A stretch of 64,000 nucleotides of DNA from Quercus robur (GCF_932294415.1 NC_065542.1:42745942-42809941), one strand, 5' to 3'. Counted from the first letter of the stretch, positions 12,401 through 25,511 are shown. Notes: a model not told the origin generated them from the letters alone. Translations and numbers: made by a program.

Positions 12401-15400
12401 GACAAGCATGACAGTGTGTTAAACACATATAATCCAATGGTGGTTTTGACAAATTACTGCCAATAAAAAAAGATTTTGTGTGGTGTAACAATAACCAAAA
12501 GTTACACACACGCGTGCGATGGTGGTTTTGACAAATTACTGCCAATAAAAAAAGATTTTGCGTGGTGTAACAATAACCAAAAGTTACACACACACACACG
12601 CACGCGCATGTATGTGTATATTAGTAAATATTACCATCTAACCTTATTCATGGCTGCCATTGCCTTGGTGGCACCTTTCATGCCCACAGCAACTGACGAA
12701 TGTGCATGCATTGCCTGCAGACAGGAAAAATGTTGCTAAAGCACCATGCACAGATGCACTAGAAAAAGCCGAAAAAGAAAAAGAAAAAATCAAAAAACAC
12801 AGACAGATCTTTGACAGTCCACCTGTGTATGAGTTGCTATTCCTCTCATTTGAGCTCGACTACCTTGTAAGTTTGCTATTTGTTGCCTAAGCCTGATTAG
12901 CTGGCGAGCTAGAATTTTGGTTGCTCCCTGCAGAACACACAGACAGAAATAGGACAGGCAAATGATAAATCTGAAAGATTCAAGTAACACAAGAACTGTA
13001 GCTAAATTAGATGTCACAAACTCAAGTATTTTAGGACTGGCATGAATCTAGTCGACTAATAAGAAACAGAACATACCTCATTTCCAGTTTTAGCCGTTCT
13101 CTTTATCTCAGCAACAAGCTTCTTTTCCTAACATGATTTAAAATTATGTGAGAGATAACAACACAAACTTAGAAAGAGGAGATGAGGATAATTTGGAAGC
13201 TCTTCACATACTTCTAATTGCAAAGCTCCAATTTCCTTCTCTATACCTGAATCCACATGGAAAAACATTAAAAACATTTATTCAAGAATTGATAAATTGC
13301 CATGGCCACAAAATTTACCAATGAACTGTTAACACTACTTAAAAAGGCAAAAAGAAAATGTAATTTGATCCCATAAAATGAGGAGCTTAAGAAGCAGTTG
13401 CAGCAAAATGATAAAATTCCACATCCCAAAAGAGAGTCACATACCCTTCAACCAATTTTGATGACTTATCAGATTAATATAATGCTTTGTGATAAGGCTA
13501 TGTTTTCCCATCTACAATATCATGGGCATTCCAATATCCAATGTAAAACAAAATAATACTATAAGTACAGGTAAAAGACTAAGTCAAACAACAAATAATA
13601 CTTCTAAATCAATAAGAAACAACTCACTATGCAAAGTAACCGAACTAAACACACTAATCTTACCAATGTAATGGATCCACAATAGACTAGTCAGGGTCAA
13701 CCACAGGTATGCTTTTTTGCCAAAGTTGTACTCTTTGTTACTTCTTCAATTGACATTTCCTTTTTTACTACTTCTATTATTGTATTTTTTTGTTATCCTT
13801 GACCTTTTTTAATTCCCTCCACTTGAATCAACTCACCCTCTCACCGGTGCATTAATCACTCTCATCTGAACATGACCAAACATCTCAAGCGACTCTCCCT
13901 CATCTTTTAATCGATAGGGACCACCCCAATTTTTAAGCAATTGAATCCTATCTTTCCTTGTATTTCCACTAGTCCATCTTTCTATTTTTAAAGAGTGAGG
14001 AAATATAAAAAGGAATTTACAATGAAGACTGCCAAGAAAATTAGCTCAATCATACAAGGATATTAGAAGAAAAGACTTCAGTGAATTCCAGTTAAACATA
14101 ACACCATTAAATGTCAAATTATTAGACTCTTGCCACAGAGTCCACATAACACAGTGTAATAGCCAACATATTTTTATAGCTCACATTACTACCAAGCCAA
14201 CCTTTCCAACAAGCAAGAACCTCTGTCAATGGTCCTAGGCATCACCCAACATACTCAAAAAAAGAGTTAGCAGTTAGCAATTGTTAGGGTACCCAATCAA
14301 ACAACTCGATCTGCTCCTCTAAATAATGGCTCAGCTCCAAAAATCCAAGGATGCCCCTCCACTTCAAGTTTAACCCAATTTGGAGGAGCTAACAACCACT
14401 GACGAGAATTTCCTCTTTATTTGATAGAATTTATAAAGGATCCATCACCGTAGCAACTAGACAAGGATGGTTATAGATTATTTCTCTAGTTAAGGAGTAC
14501 AAGTGGACCTAGTTTCAAATACAGTTCTAGTTTTGTTTTGATAAGTAAAGAAAAAGGTAAAAAATACAGATCTAGTTCATAGCCATCACCTGCATTTTTC
14601 TTTTTTTTTCTTTTTTTAAACGAGACAGATTCTCAATTGGTGGCACACTAGTAAGCATCTCCAAAATCTGTTTGCTAATTTTGCACTCTTTCACTGGGTC
14701 TGGCCTATCTTTTTTTTTTAATAATAATTGCAATTCATTAATACCAAAAAAGGCATATACAGGAAGCATCCAAAGAGAAGAAAAACAAAGCATGGAAAAG
14801 AAACATAGAAAAGAGGAGAGCAAAAGTCATTAAATTGAATGGCTAAGTCATAAGGAATCTAGGAACTCCATCAAAGAGTATGTAGAAGGAGCAGAGGAGT
14901 GTGATACCCATTCAAAGAACGTTTCCGTCAAGCGTGCATCGATTCCATTCCATCCAGATGCACCACATAAAACTAGAAATGTATTTGAACTAGCCTATCT
15001 ATGTTACAATCTCCACATAACAGCATCTTGAGTCAAATTTCCATGTACTCTTGCTTCAATTTTAGAATTTTTTAATATAAGTGACCAAGTACTCTATTTG
15101 ATTACTGAAAGCACCTTTGTTTTCACAATTTTTACCGTTCTTGATCCTATAAACAGTTGCAAGAATCCATTTGAAATCGTAAAATCTACTGAAACAAGTT
15201 CACAAGCTCATGTGGATGATCACCACAACTGAAATAAAATAATTTACTCAGCTTCCTTGCACACCCCAATTCAAAAGTGACACTTGTTATTAAAATTCAA
15301 AGTACCCAACAATCATTTTAAAGCTATAAATCAATGCCAATCTACCCCAGAAAGGCACAATGCCTAATCTATAACACAAGGCCTCTCCCATTAAGCCCAA

Positions 15401-15840
15401 CATCACAAAATTTAGCTTCCATAACAATCTACAAATATACTAAACGCATAAACTACAATGATGATTGATGATGATGATTCTTCAATGTAATTAAAAGTTA
15501 ACTTTTTGGAAATAATAACAATATATGTATACCTCTAGTAGCATTTGTCATCTCTCTCTTGCTCTCCCTAAGAGCCTCTGCAATTAGCACACACAAACTC
15601 AAAATCAGAACAAAATAAAGCAAACCCATAATTCAAGTTACTCCACAAAACCCAAAAAGTCAAACAAAATTCAGTCTTGCAACGATCGAATTTTCAAAGA
15701 CTAATTGATTGTTTTTAACAAATAACTGAAACCGTGACTTAAAAACGCGTATAATTTGAATTGAATGAGAAGGAGAAAAGGGAGGGGATAGAACTAGAAG
15801 ACGAACCTTTGGGGGTGGGTTTCTTTGAGAAGATGTTCAT
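9454..15840 (-). CDS. VPS2.3: ESCRT-III subunit VPS2.3-like (CHMP2 family), 11 exons
   Basis: Vacuolar protein sorting protein 2 homologue. ESCRT-III subunits polymerise on endosomal membranes to drive multivesicular-body budding and are disassembled by the AAA ATPase SKD1/VPS4. Exons on the minus strand: 15807-15840, 15533-15577, 13212-13246, 13077-13127, 12823-12927, 12643-12714, 11867-11938, 11677-11757, 11225-11260, 11057-11112 and 9454-9505. They give 212 aa starting MNIFSKK and ending LAALRNP, the length expected for the family. The Snf7 core (about residues 12-180) includes GATKILARQLIRLRQQ and LQGSRAQMRGIATHTQ. The basic N-terminal half is followed by an acidic stretch (DDALDDDEAEDE), and DELEKRLAALR near the C-terminus is a MIM1 motif for VPS4. 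The match to Arabidopsis VPS2.3 is from memory and closer than to VPS2.2. All junctions are in phase. Intron 8 starts with GC. The gene looks intact. Confidence 0.95.
12146..12600. mobile_element. MITE in intron 6 of the VPS2.3-like gene, right end tandemly duplicated
   Basis: The left end GTGTGTAACTTTTG (about 12148-12161) faces its inverted copy, caaaagttacacacac, at about 12495-12512, enclosing about 365 bp of AT-rich DNA. The terminal 82 bp, beginning 'atggtggttttgac', is repeated directly after it (12437-12518 and 12519-12600), so the element has two right ends. No target duplication was confirmed. Confidence 0.6.
13675..13930 (-). mobile_element. RTE-type LINE 3' remnant in intron 2 of the VPS2.3-like gene
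   Basis: Minus-strand translation, with several stops and shifts, gives pieces such as FGHVQMR-INAPVRG, followed by an IQVEG-like and a KKEMSIEEVT-like segment. These resemble the C-terminal end of plant RTE-type LINE reverse transcriptases. It is degenerate and lies in the same orientation as the host gene. Confidence 0.45.
13990..14340 (-). mobile_element. LINE reverse-transcriptase C-terminal remnant
   Basis: Minus-strand frames give EVLACWKGWLGS and HCVMWTLWQESNNLTFNG, the CW-G-W and MW-LW-E-N signatures of the zinc-binding C-terminal region of plant L1 reverse transcriptases. Stops and a frameshift separate them. Confidence 0.5.
14705..15000 (-). mobile_element. L1-type LINE 3' end remnant
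   Basis: Minus-strand translation gives MWCIWMEWNRCTLDGN followed by the usual C-terminal tail. A T-rich run at about 14703-14722 on the plus strand marks the former poly-A end. It lies in intron 2 of the VPS2.3-like gene, in the gene's orientation. Confidence 0.55.
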
Positions 15841-16000
15841 CATCTCTGTCTGATCGAAAGGGTCCTAAGCTGTTCAACGGTGGAGGAAAGTCTATTCAGT
15901 CTTCTAATCTAAGGTTTTGGAGTTTGCGTGTGTGAGACAGAGAGGTCAGAGTTGCCTGGAAGATGTGTAGAAAGCGCGCAATGATTCAGCGTTTTCTTGC

Positions 16001-16012
16001 AATTTATATATG
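16001..16012 (-). promoter_or_regulatory. TATA box candidate of the VPS2.3-like gene
   Basis: The minus strand reads CATATATAAATTG here, about 165 nt upstream of the ATG at 15840. This is a reasonable spacing for a TATA box plus a 100-130 nt leader. No other core element was identified. Confidence 0.45.
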
Positions 16013-16255
16013 GATCCTGTGGTGCCTCATGGCATTTTTTTTTTTTTTTTTTTAATAACCCTTATTACATTTGTTAATTCACTGCTTTAGGAAGGTTTTC
16101 ATTCTAAAAAATATTTTAAAAATCAGGTATTTTTTTCTTTTTTCATTAAAATTTTTAAAAATATCTTTTAAATCATTATTATTAAGGCATTCGTTATTTT
16201 TTTTTCCTTGTATACAGAAAAGGACCATAGGACTTGGCTGTGCTTCACAATTTTT

Positions 16256-16340
16256 AAAGGCTTTTGACTTTTATTTGAAAGGCTTTTGACTTTTATTTGA
16301 AGTTGCACCATTTCTAAAGGCTTTTGACTTTTATTTGAAG
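16256..16340. repeat. Three direct copies of a 23-bp word
   Basis: 'aaaggcttttgacttttat' followed by 'ttga' occurs three times within 85 bp. Copies one and two abut, and a 20-bp spacer precedes the third. It lies just upstream of the VPS2.3-like promoter region. Confidence 0.8.
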
Positions 16341-16452
16341 ATGGGTTAAAGCGATACTTAAGTTGTAAGTAATGTATTAAATTGAAAATTACAACCCTCA
16401 AACTTAGGGTAATTTTGATTTTGATCAGCTCCCCCTTTCGTTAGGTTTCATT

Positions 16453-17264
16453 CAGTGGCGGTTCTAGAAATTTTGTTTAGGAGGGTCATTAAAAAATTTT
16501 AATAAAAAATAAACTTGAATATATCGAGTTATCGACAAAAAAAATTAATACATAAAGTTATACAATTTTCTTCTACAAATTTTCAAATTTTAAATTGTTA
16601 TATGATAGTTCATTATGAGTATCTATTGCCAATGTGGGTAGCTATGAGCCTATGACCATCTTATTTTGTTAAGTTTATCTAACATTTTTATTTTTATGCT
16701 ATTGCTATTATCTATTTGTTATTGTATTTATAAAGAAAAATTTAAACTAAATGACTAAACTAAACTCATTAGTTTTGTATTAATTATTGACACACACAAC
16801 TACACTTATTCATACATAAACTTACACGTTATGTGTCTAAATAACCAATCAAATGCTTGGACAATCATTAACTTTACAAATTTTTTTTTTTTAAGTTTTA
16901 CTAACTTTATAACAAAAAGTTATTATAACATGATAACAATACACAGACATGTAACAAACCATCTCTATTTCCTAATTATTAAATTATATAAATTTATATT
17001 GTACACACAAATATCCACACACATCATAATTCACACAAATAGCATTATAACAAAAAGTAATGCACACAATCAAATTAGATACACTCACACACATAATATA
17101 AATTTATAAAAAAAAAATTTAAAAAAAAGTAATACTTACCATTCACAAACACTTACACTTTACTCTTAGAGTTGGAAATACTTGTAATAAGGGTGTGTAA
17201 AATTTAAGTCACGGTGTGCAAAAATATTTTTAAAAATAAATTAAAGTATTAAACTAACAAAAAA

Positions 17265-17313
<49 letters not shown>

Positions 17314-17369
17314 TTTTGAAGTCAGGGGGTTCATTTGAACCCCCTGAATATAAAGTAGAGTTGCCCCTG
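16453..17369. mobile_element. Non-autonomous hAT-type element with 8-bp target duplication
   Basis: Starts CAGTGGCGGTTCTAG and ends in the diverged inverted end GAGTTGCCCCTG. It is flanked by identical 8-bp direct repeats GTTTCATT (16445-16452 and 17370-17377). An 8-bp duplication is the hAT hallmark, and the CAGTGGCGG... ends are common among plant elements of this kind. The 917-bp interior is AT-rich, carries an (AT)n run and the subterminal hairpin 'gggggttcatttgaaccccc' near 17325, and has no transposase. Confidence 0.75.
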
Positions 17370-17377
17370 GTTTCATT

Positions 17378-19734
17378 TAGGTTTACTCCCTTTTGTTAAT
17401 GCGTTTGTAGGAGGCAAAATTTTAAGCCAATTATAAAATGCCACATCAAAATTTAGTGACAAATTCTATATTAATATGTCATCAAATGATGACATGTGTT
17501 ATCCAAATTGATATTACATTGGCATATTGAAATTTGTCATGTGTCATTTGATCCACAAGATAAAGATAAATTCTCTATTCAAAATTTATGGATAATTATC
17601 ATTATCAAAATAAATAAATAAAATAAAGATAAATTTTCTATTCAAAATTGATGGATAATTATCTTTATTAAAATAAATAAATAAAATAGAGATAATTATT
17701 TATCTTTGTTAATTATTATCTTTATCAAAATATGATATTTATCAAAATAGATAAATAGAGATAATTATCTCTAATCAAAATTTGGGTCAATCAAGAGTCT
17801 ATTACATAGTATTTCAATTTAAAGTGGGGCTTATCCTTTGAAATCACTATAAATAGAGGACATCCCCTCTCATTTTCACAACTAAGTTTTCAAGAACTCC
17901 AAGCTTTAGAGAAATTCTGTCTCAAGAATCTTTGAGGAACTTGAAGAACATTCGAAGAACTTAAAGGACAACAAATCTCTAACAAGCTCAAAGTCAGAGA
18001 TTCGTTATGAAGACCATTTGATCCATCTTCCAACCAAATTGAAGAAAATTTTGCATTCAAGTCAAGACCATAAAGAAGATAGAATCAAAGGAGCACTTTT
18101 TGTAAAATAGTCAAAACAGAGATTGTACTCATTACTTGATTAATACAAAATTATATTTGTGGAACTCCTTTTGTTTGATTTTCTACTATTGAGAAATTTT
18201 TTATTTACAACATTGTGTGTAGTTGTCCAATATGATCAAAATTAATTAAAATAGTCATAACCATCGAGGGTGCAAAATTAAAATAATAAAAAACATAAAG
18301 GTTGCAAAATCGAAACAAATGCAAACATAGAGGGTGCAAAAATTAAAAGAAATACAAACATAGAAGGTGTCATTACTCATTGAGTTGTCACTTGTCAATC
18401 AAATAGTTAACGGAAACATACGAGGGGAGTGGATCATAATTTTGAAACTTCATGGGGGAAAAATCAAAATTATTTCTAATTTTAGATGTGTAATTTGCAA
18501 TTTAATCCTAATAATATCCTACTTTAGATGTGTGATTCTAATTTAATTGTAATAACATCATACTTTGTGGTGTTCGATCACACCTCCCCTCCTCACTATC
18601 CTTATATATATTGAAAGCCATGAGAGAAGGAGTGGGGAAGAAAGAAAGAGGAAAATGTGAAAGAAGGCATTATTTGGTTTTTTGATATATTTCTATGTGA
18701 GATGGAAAAGGGGTGGCAAAAAAAGAAAGAAAGAGGAAAATGTGAAAAAAATCATTATTTGGTTCTTTTATATATCTTGATGTGAGAAGAGCAATGCGAG
18801 AAATTTGAGATTCTTTTTTTTTTTTTTTTTTTTAAGAAAAAAGAAATATCTCATTAGCAAATATCAATGAGAATACAACTAAAAATATCATTCATTAAAC
18901 AAACAAAACTTTCAAAAAAAAAAAAAAAACTCAAAATGAATTTCATTGATAAAAAAATGCAATTACAATAGTGTTTGAGAATAAAATAGCATGGGTTAGG
19001 TCCTAGGTACAATCTAAAGAAAATAAGGTACACAAATTTATTTTTTAGTCACGATATGGTAAAAAGAAGAAGAAAAAAAAAAGATTACATGGATAAAGTT
19101 AATCTCATTTAACCTAAGTAGTCTTATAGGGAATCACCAATTTATCCACACATGTGAAAAAAAATAATAATAATTTGAATTCATAGAAATTACTTATACA
19201 AACTAAAAAAAAAAATCTAAAATCAAAGATCAATGAGTTAGGGTTTGTTTGGGATCTACTTATTTTGCTGAAATTGAAATTTTTTTGCTGTAAGTACCGT
19301 AGCGAACTAATTTAAAAACTAGCTGATTGTTTTTTGTCTGAAAGTACTGTAGCTGAAATTGAAAGTACTGTAGCTAAAGCTGAAAGTATTGTAGATTTTT
19401 TTTTTTTTTTGGTGTGTGTGTGTAATTTGAACCCTATTTTAGTGCTTGAATATGCAAAGTGACTTCCAAATATGAAAGCCAAATATTTAACAACAATAAC
19501 AACAACAATAATAATAACTATATATTTTTTGTCTTAAATATTAATTTACTATCAAGTTTTTTTTTTTTGAGAAAGCATTTACTATCAAGTTTGTGTATCA
19601 TCATTAAGATACATATTTAATCAAAACCATTAATTATGGTTACCAAAAAAAATACCATAATGTTAATGGTAATTATAACCACAAGTTTTTAGATTTTAAC
19701 AAAAAAAAATACCATAATATGAATGGTAATTATA
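17378..19734. other. Non-coding repeat-rich region with a promoter-like core
   Basis: A TATA box (CTATAAATAGAGG, 17847-17859) is followed by a leader-like purine/pyrimidine stretch to about 18200 that resembles the U3-R-U5 part of a small LTR, but no second LTR was found. Sequence at about 18420-18540 is an imperfect inverted match of 16345-16445. A MITE-like stretch with repeated 'tactgtag' words occupies about 19245-19398. No gene was seen. Confidence 0.35.
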
Positions 19735-20080
19735 ACATTAGTATCAAAGGAAGTCCTAGGATGGAGGCATCCCACATATCGATGCTGTGATATTGTTCCA
19801 AACCACTTTCATCTCAGGTTCATCTAAAGAAAAGATCATGTGTCATTTCATCGTAATCACCTCCCTCGCTACTTTGACATGTGCCATCTCTAGAAAGCCC
19901 TAGTCCAAGGTCATTGTCTTCATGTGTTCTAATAAAATTATGAAGAACCATTGTAGCAACAATAATGCGTTTTTAAATGCGTATATCATAGGATGGCATA
20001 TCGGGGAGGTAGTATCTTTCTCCCTTAAATGGTGCAAGGAACCCTTTCTTCATAAGGTACCCCAAATCAATAAGATAGTA
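19735..20080 (-). pseudogene. PIF/Harbinger transposase C-terminal remnant
   Basis: Minus-strand translation from about 20080 downward gives KYYLIDLGYLMKKGFLAPFK, then GERYYLPD, a stop, and IVATMVLHNFIRTHEDND. These match the final part of plant Harbinger transposases (DDE_4 nucleases, relatives of HARBI1 and ALP1): the YYL-D-GY...GFLAP block and the LHNFI block. The stretch that should lie between the two is missing. At least three stop codons interrupt the frame. No terminal repeats could be assigned. Confidence 0.65.
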
Positions 20081-20188
20081 TTTTCTTGCAAATGAGAATG
20101 TTTATTACATTAACATTTTCACTATATGACACATACTTTAATTGAAGAAGGTGACCTGCCTGTCTAGTCTACCATGTCTACTCAAAAA

Positions 20189-20297
20189 CAATTTTAAAAA
20201 GGCCAAGAGAAAAAATATTAAATTATTATTATTCAACATTTCAATTTTAAAAAGGCCAAGAGAAAAAATATTAAATTATTATTATTCAACATTTCAA
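20189..20297. repeat. Perfect 53-bp tandem duplication
   Basis: The unit beginning 'caattttaaaaaggccaaga' at 20189 is repeated without a difference at 20242. It is a recent duplication next to the Harbinger remnant. Confidence 0.9.
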
Positions 20298-20299
20298 TG

Positions 20300-21473
20300 C
20301 CTGTGGTTGAACTTTTGAAATGAAAAATCAGATTTATCTAATGCTGCTTTAGTTTATTTCCTTAGCAATGTGAAATTTCTGTAACAATGGTTGAATATGA
20401 AGAAGCTGAAACTTTATGTTTGAATAAGAGAGAAAATTTCACCATGTACCAACAATTGCTTCTTCAGATTTATGTCTATCTACTTTAGGCAGTATTTAGA
20501 AAGTACCTAGTATGAATCAACAAGAGATATATGAATTCATCATTCCAAGCAAATAATCTTATGGATAATGGTTCATCATTGCTTCAGCAGATGTATCTTA
20601 TTTCCATAGATAGCTCATAGAGGCATTTCAACAAATAGTTAATTACATTTCAATTAGAGTTACTTCAAAGACAGGAAGACACCCATAAAATTAAATGAAA
20701 TACATAGAAACCCACGGATAAGTCACACAAAAATACAAAACCCACAAACAAACCTACACAATTCCATTGAAATTTTGTTCATGCAAAATTCAGCCATGCC
20801 CAACAAAAAGGGAAAAACACACCGACACATCAAAAAACTCTAAAAACTTAAATACAACTCACAGGAATCTGACATTGGCATCTCTCCCTCACAATGGCGA
20901 CATCAGCTTTGTGGTTGATTTTCTCTCACAGCCAAGAAAATCACAATGATAAAGGCTCTTCCAGAGAGTTTGTATCACTTTGTCAGAATAAAGGCTGTTT
21001 CAGAGAGTTTGTGTATCAGATGCTTCGCATAAATTGGGGCAATTGGTGGTAGATGTAAAATTTCAAATCTTGAGGATGAAGTTGGGGCATTGATGAGGAA
21101 GAAGAAGAGAGATTTTCTTGCAAGATACGACTGAAGAGAAAACAGAGATTCAAAAAATGATCGTTGCTAAATGCACTGTTTCTATAAAAAATAAGTTGCG
21201 TTTTTCCTTTCAATTGTGGGCCCTATGAACAGTGAAAAAGGACTCACAAAAATAATCAAAACGCAGAAACACAGCCAACTTCTAGCATGCCAAATGCATG
21301 CTTAGTCCATGTAAGGTGATGAAATTTGCATTTGATAATAATCAACAATCAATTTTCAACAAACCATAGGTCATGTGATTTATTTGCATGCGTGCGTCAG
21401 TGCGTGTGTATATATACACACACAACCATGTGGTCAATCATATCATGGAAATTTTTTATTTTGATTTTGATTT

Positions 21474-21508
<35 letters not shown>

Positions 21509-22379
21509 ATGTTCATGTTCTCAATCAACTATTAAAACTATATTCAATCAATACATCAATCAATTCTTATCATGAGATATGGAATCATTTATATCATTGC
21601 AATTACTCTAATCATTTCAAGTCATGCAAGCTATATGAATCATACAAATTTTTGGACCATGAACATATCATATTAACAAACTAAAACCCTAAATAGGTTA
21701 ACCCATATCATCAAATAAAATCATATTAGTGTAAGAAATTTAAAATTACACAAAAAACTTAAATATGTGAAACATAGTATACTTGTAAGCTCACCTCTAA
21801 CAATAAAAAAGCTGACAAATGATCTTTAGATTAAGATTTCATTAATTTGAAAGGTGCAACTATTCATTTTCTCAAATCTATCATGAATCTTGTCATTGTT
21901 CCCAAAGAGGAAATTGTGCCTTGGTTTCTTCTTATTGAATAGTTGGAGGAATGAAAATGGTTAGATGATCCTATGAGCTAGGGTTTGGTGTTTGATAGAT
22001 GGAAAAATGTTGAAATATTTTTTTTGGGCAAGTGGAAAGGAGTTTCTAATCTAAATTTCATGGGGTTATAGTATTTGTTCTGAAAATGGAGACTTGCCTT
22101 TAAGACTTCTGCTCTAATCCTCTCTAGCTTTTTCTAGAAGCTTATTGGTTTCTTTAGAGTTGTATATCCTCTATACATATATAGGAGTCAAAGGTGCTAG
22201 AGTTCAATTAGAACTTTTTAATTTTAGAGCCATCTCAACTCATATCTTTCCCTTAAGGTGATACAATAAGAATGCAACTAAAAAAAAAACAAATAATCTA
22301 TTAAAAATTTGAGTTAGAACAATGAAGTATTAATGAAGTCATTATGTATTCCAATTGACATATTGTGAAAGAAGAAATT
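20300..22379. other. Intergenic, no gene recognised
   Basis: AT-rich DNA with a (GATTTT)n/T tract at 21460-21507 and GT/CA-rich words near 21390-21425. The short ORFs here look like chance frames. Nothing else was recognised. Confidence 0.5.
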
Positions 22380-24239
22380 AAACAATATATGTTGGTTGTC
22401 AAAAGTGGCCCGAGCATGTGAAAGAAGTTAAAAAATATATATTGAGAAGAAAAAGAAAAAAGAAAAAGAGCAATTAAATTATACGACTGATTTTGATGAT
22501 ATGATTTTTAATGAAGAAGAGTAGGATGAGGTTGCTAAAGTTGATGCTTGTGGCAAACGGGTACAAAATGTAGGTGGCAATGGCACTAGTAAAAAAAAAC
22601 CATAGCATGTAAGTCCTATGGATGCATTTGTCACTACTCCTCCTAAAACAACACAAATAGGAAAGAGTGGAAAGGGGGTCCAAACAATAATTAATGATAC
22701 TTATAAGAAAGAGTTAAGAGAAAAGGCTTGTGTTGATATAGCAATGTGGATGTATGAAGTAGCAATTCCATTCAATGCTGTGAATTATGATGGTTCAAAG
22801 TTGCAATTCAATCAATTGGATGATATGAAGACTCCAAGTTACCATGAAATGAGAGTTCCTTTATTAAAAAATGAAGTGGCCCACACCGATGAAATAATGA
22901 AGAGCCATAAAGAATAATGGGCAAGAACTAGATGTTCCATTATATTTGATGGATGGCAAGAGAAAAGTTATAGATCTTTGATAAATTTTTTGGTAAATTG
23001 CGCTAAGGGAAGCATGTTTATAAAGTTTATTGATGTGTCTTTATATATAAAGAACGAGAAAGGATGTTTCAACTACTTGATAGCATGGTGGAGAAAATTG
23101 GAGCAGATAAATTTGTACAAATTATAACTGATAATGACTCAAGTTATGCGATGGCAAGTAATAAGTTACTTATAAAACTATTTATTTTAATCTCATGAAA
23201 ATAGAAAATAGTATTTGTATTGTATCTTCCTATTTATCTTAATTGTTACTAATTGTCATGTTTATATTTTTACATTATGAGGATGCTTATTGGAGGCAAA
23301 CTGACCTTATTTGTATTGGACCCCATGTGCTGCCCATTGTTGGATTTGATGTGGGAAGACATTGCAAAGCTTCCTACAATAATGAGAACAATAAAAAGGG
23401 AAATTGAGCTTACTGGGTATATATATAATCATACATGTCTCATGAACATGATGAGACGGTTTACAATGCTAAGGAACTTGCTTAAGCCTGCTAAAATTCG
23501 ATTTCCTACTTCCTTTCTCACATTATCAAGTATACATAAGCAAAAGGAAAACTTGAGAAAGATGGTTACTTCTGAGGATTGGACCTGTAACAAATGGGCA
23601 AAGGAGCTAAAAGGAAAAAATGGTGGCTCAAATAGTTTTAATGTCTACATTTTGGAACATTATTGTCTATAGCCTTAAAGTGTCAGGTCCTCTTATTTGT
23701 GTGCTTCGATTGGTTAATGGGGGAAAAAACCTGTCATGGGATACATTTATGAGGCTATGGATCGAGCTAAAGAAGCAATTGAAAAACCTTTTAATGAAGC
23801 AAAGATAGATACAAAGAAATCTTTGAAATAATGTCAACTCCATCAGCCTTTGCATGCGGCTGGCTATTTCTTAAATCCAGAATATTTTTATGATAATCGC
23901 TCTAAAATTAAGCAAGATGAAGAGGTGATTTGGACTATACAAATGCATACAATGGTTGGTTCCAAACATTAATCAACAAGTTATGATTATTGAAGAGTCG
24001 ACATCATATAAGAGAGACGAAGGCCTCTTTGCGTTGCCTATGACTGTTAGGTAGAGAAAGAAAAAAGCACCAGATATTCGCTTTGTTAGCTTTTTGTTAG
24101 CTTTTGTTAGTTGTTACGTATTAGTTTATCCATTTTATTAAATGGCAAAATTATTTAGCTTTTATAATGTTTTAGTTAAGGGTTAAGAGTTAAGAGCATT
24201 TTTTATTTTCCTTAACAGTTGATTGGTTGTTTGCTTATG

Positions 24240-24380
24240 GATAGGGATAGCAATTTTGTCCCACCCCACTTGACTTGTCCCTCCTCGTTTCGCCCCGTGC
24301 GGCGATGGATTTACACTTTTTAAACCCACCCTGCCCCGTCCTGCTCCACTTTGCATTAATAAGGGTTAAATTGTAAAATT
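24240..24380. repeat. GC-biased repeat fragment
   Basis: 'cgccccgtgcggcg' and 'ccctgccccgtcctgctcc' lie in otherwise AT-rich DNA. This looks like a fragment of a common plant repeat carrying imperfect CCCCG words. The family is not identified. Confidence 0.3.
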
Positions 24381-24434
24381 TTCATACCTTAAAACCCTAC
24401 TATTTAAACAAAAATATCATCAGCTTATTTTATT

Positions 24435-25477
24435 GGCGTAAATGCACTTTTGGTCCCTACATTTTGGGTCATTTCTCAGTTTAGTCCCTAAACTATTTTT
24501 GCTCCTAGGTCTGTCCTTAATTTTTTAAAATCATTTTTAAAATGGTCCCTGTTGTCAACCGAATAACAGAAAAATCTGAGGTGGCAAACGGAGTGCATAG
24601 GTGGCATGTTAGATGCCGACGTGTCTAATAAAATAACTTTAATAAATACCACGTCAGCATCCATGTCAGCATTTTAATAAATAAAAAAGCCATCTCAAAA
24701 AATTGAAAAACAAATAACGAAATAAATTTTTTTAAAACACCTTTTTTTTTCCATTATTTTTCGGAAGAACATTGTTCTTCTTCTTTCCCAGGACATGAAC
24801 TTCATGCTTCATATTCTTTCCCAAATCAAACCCAATAAATCCAAGAAATCAAACCCATAAACATCCAGTAAATCAATCCTAATAAATCCAAGAAATCAAA
24901 CTCATAAACCACCCAATAAATCTAAGAAATCAAACCCATAAACATCTAGTAAATCAAACCCAATAAATCCAAGAAATCAAACCCAATAAATCCAATAAAT
25001 AAATATACAAATCCACATCAAAAAAAAAAAAAAAAATCACAAACACGAAACCAAACTCACTAAGACATCTCCATCTCCAAAACACAAACATGGTCACATC
25101 GATCTCCACGGCCACACCAATCTCCACCTCCACTACCAACCACCCACCCCTACAGAAACCCAGAAAAACCCCACCTACAACGAAACCTGTAAACACAAAT
25201 CCAAGACCCACACCAATCTCCATGGCCACACCGATCTCCACGGCCACAGCCCACCCCTACTGAAACCTAGAAAACTCAGCCTCTCCAACCAAACCCAGCC
25301 ATCTCCATCTCCAACAAAACCCATAATCCAAGACCCATGGATTACCAATCTCCACCCCAAACACACTAATCTCCACCCCGACCATTAATCTCCACCTCCA
25401 TTACCGACCACCCCACGGAAAACTATAAAAACCCAGAGATTAGAGAGTTGGGTTTAGAGAGAGAGAAATGTCAGACA

Positions 25478-25511
<34 letters not shown>

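Noticed and set aside
23253..23672. A standalone 139-residue gene
   Set aside because: It is the central part of the decayed hAT transposase and lines up with the neighbouring pieces.
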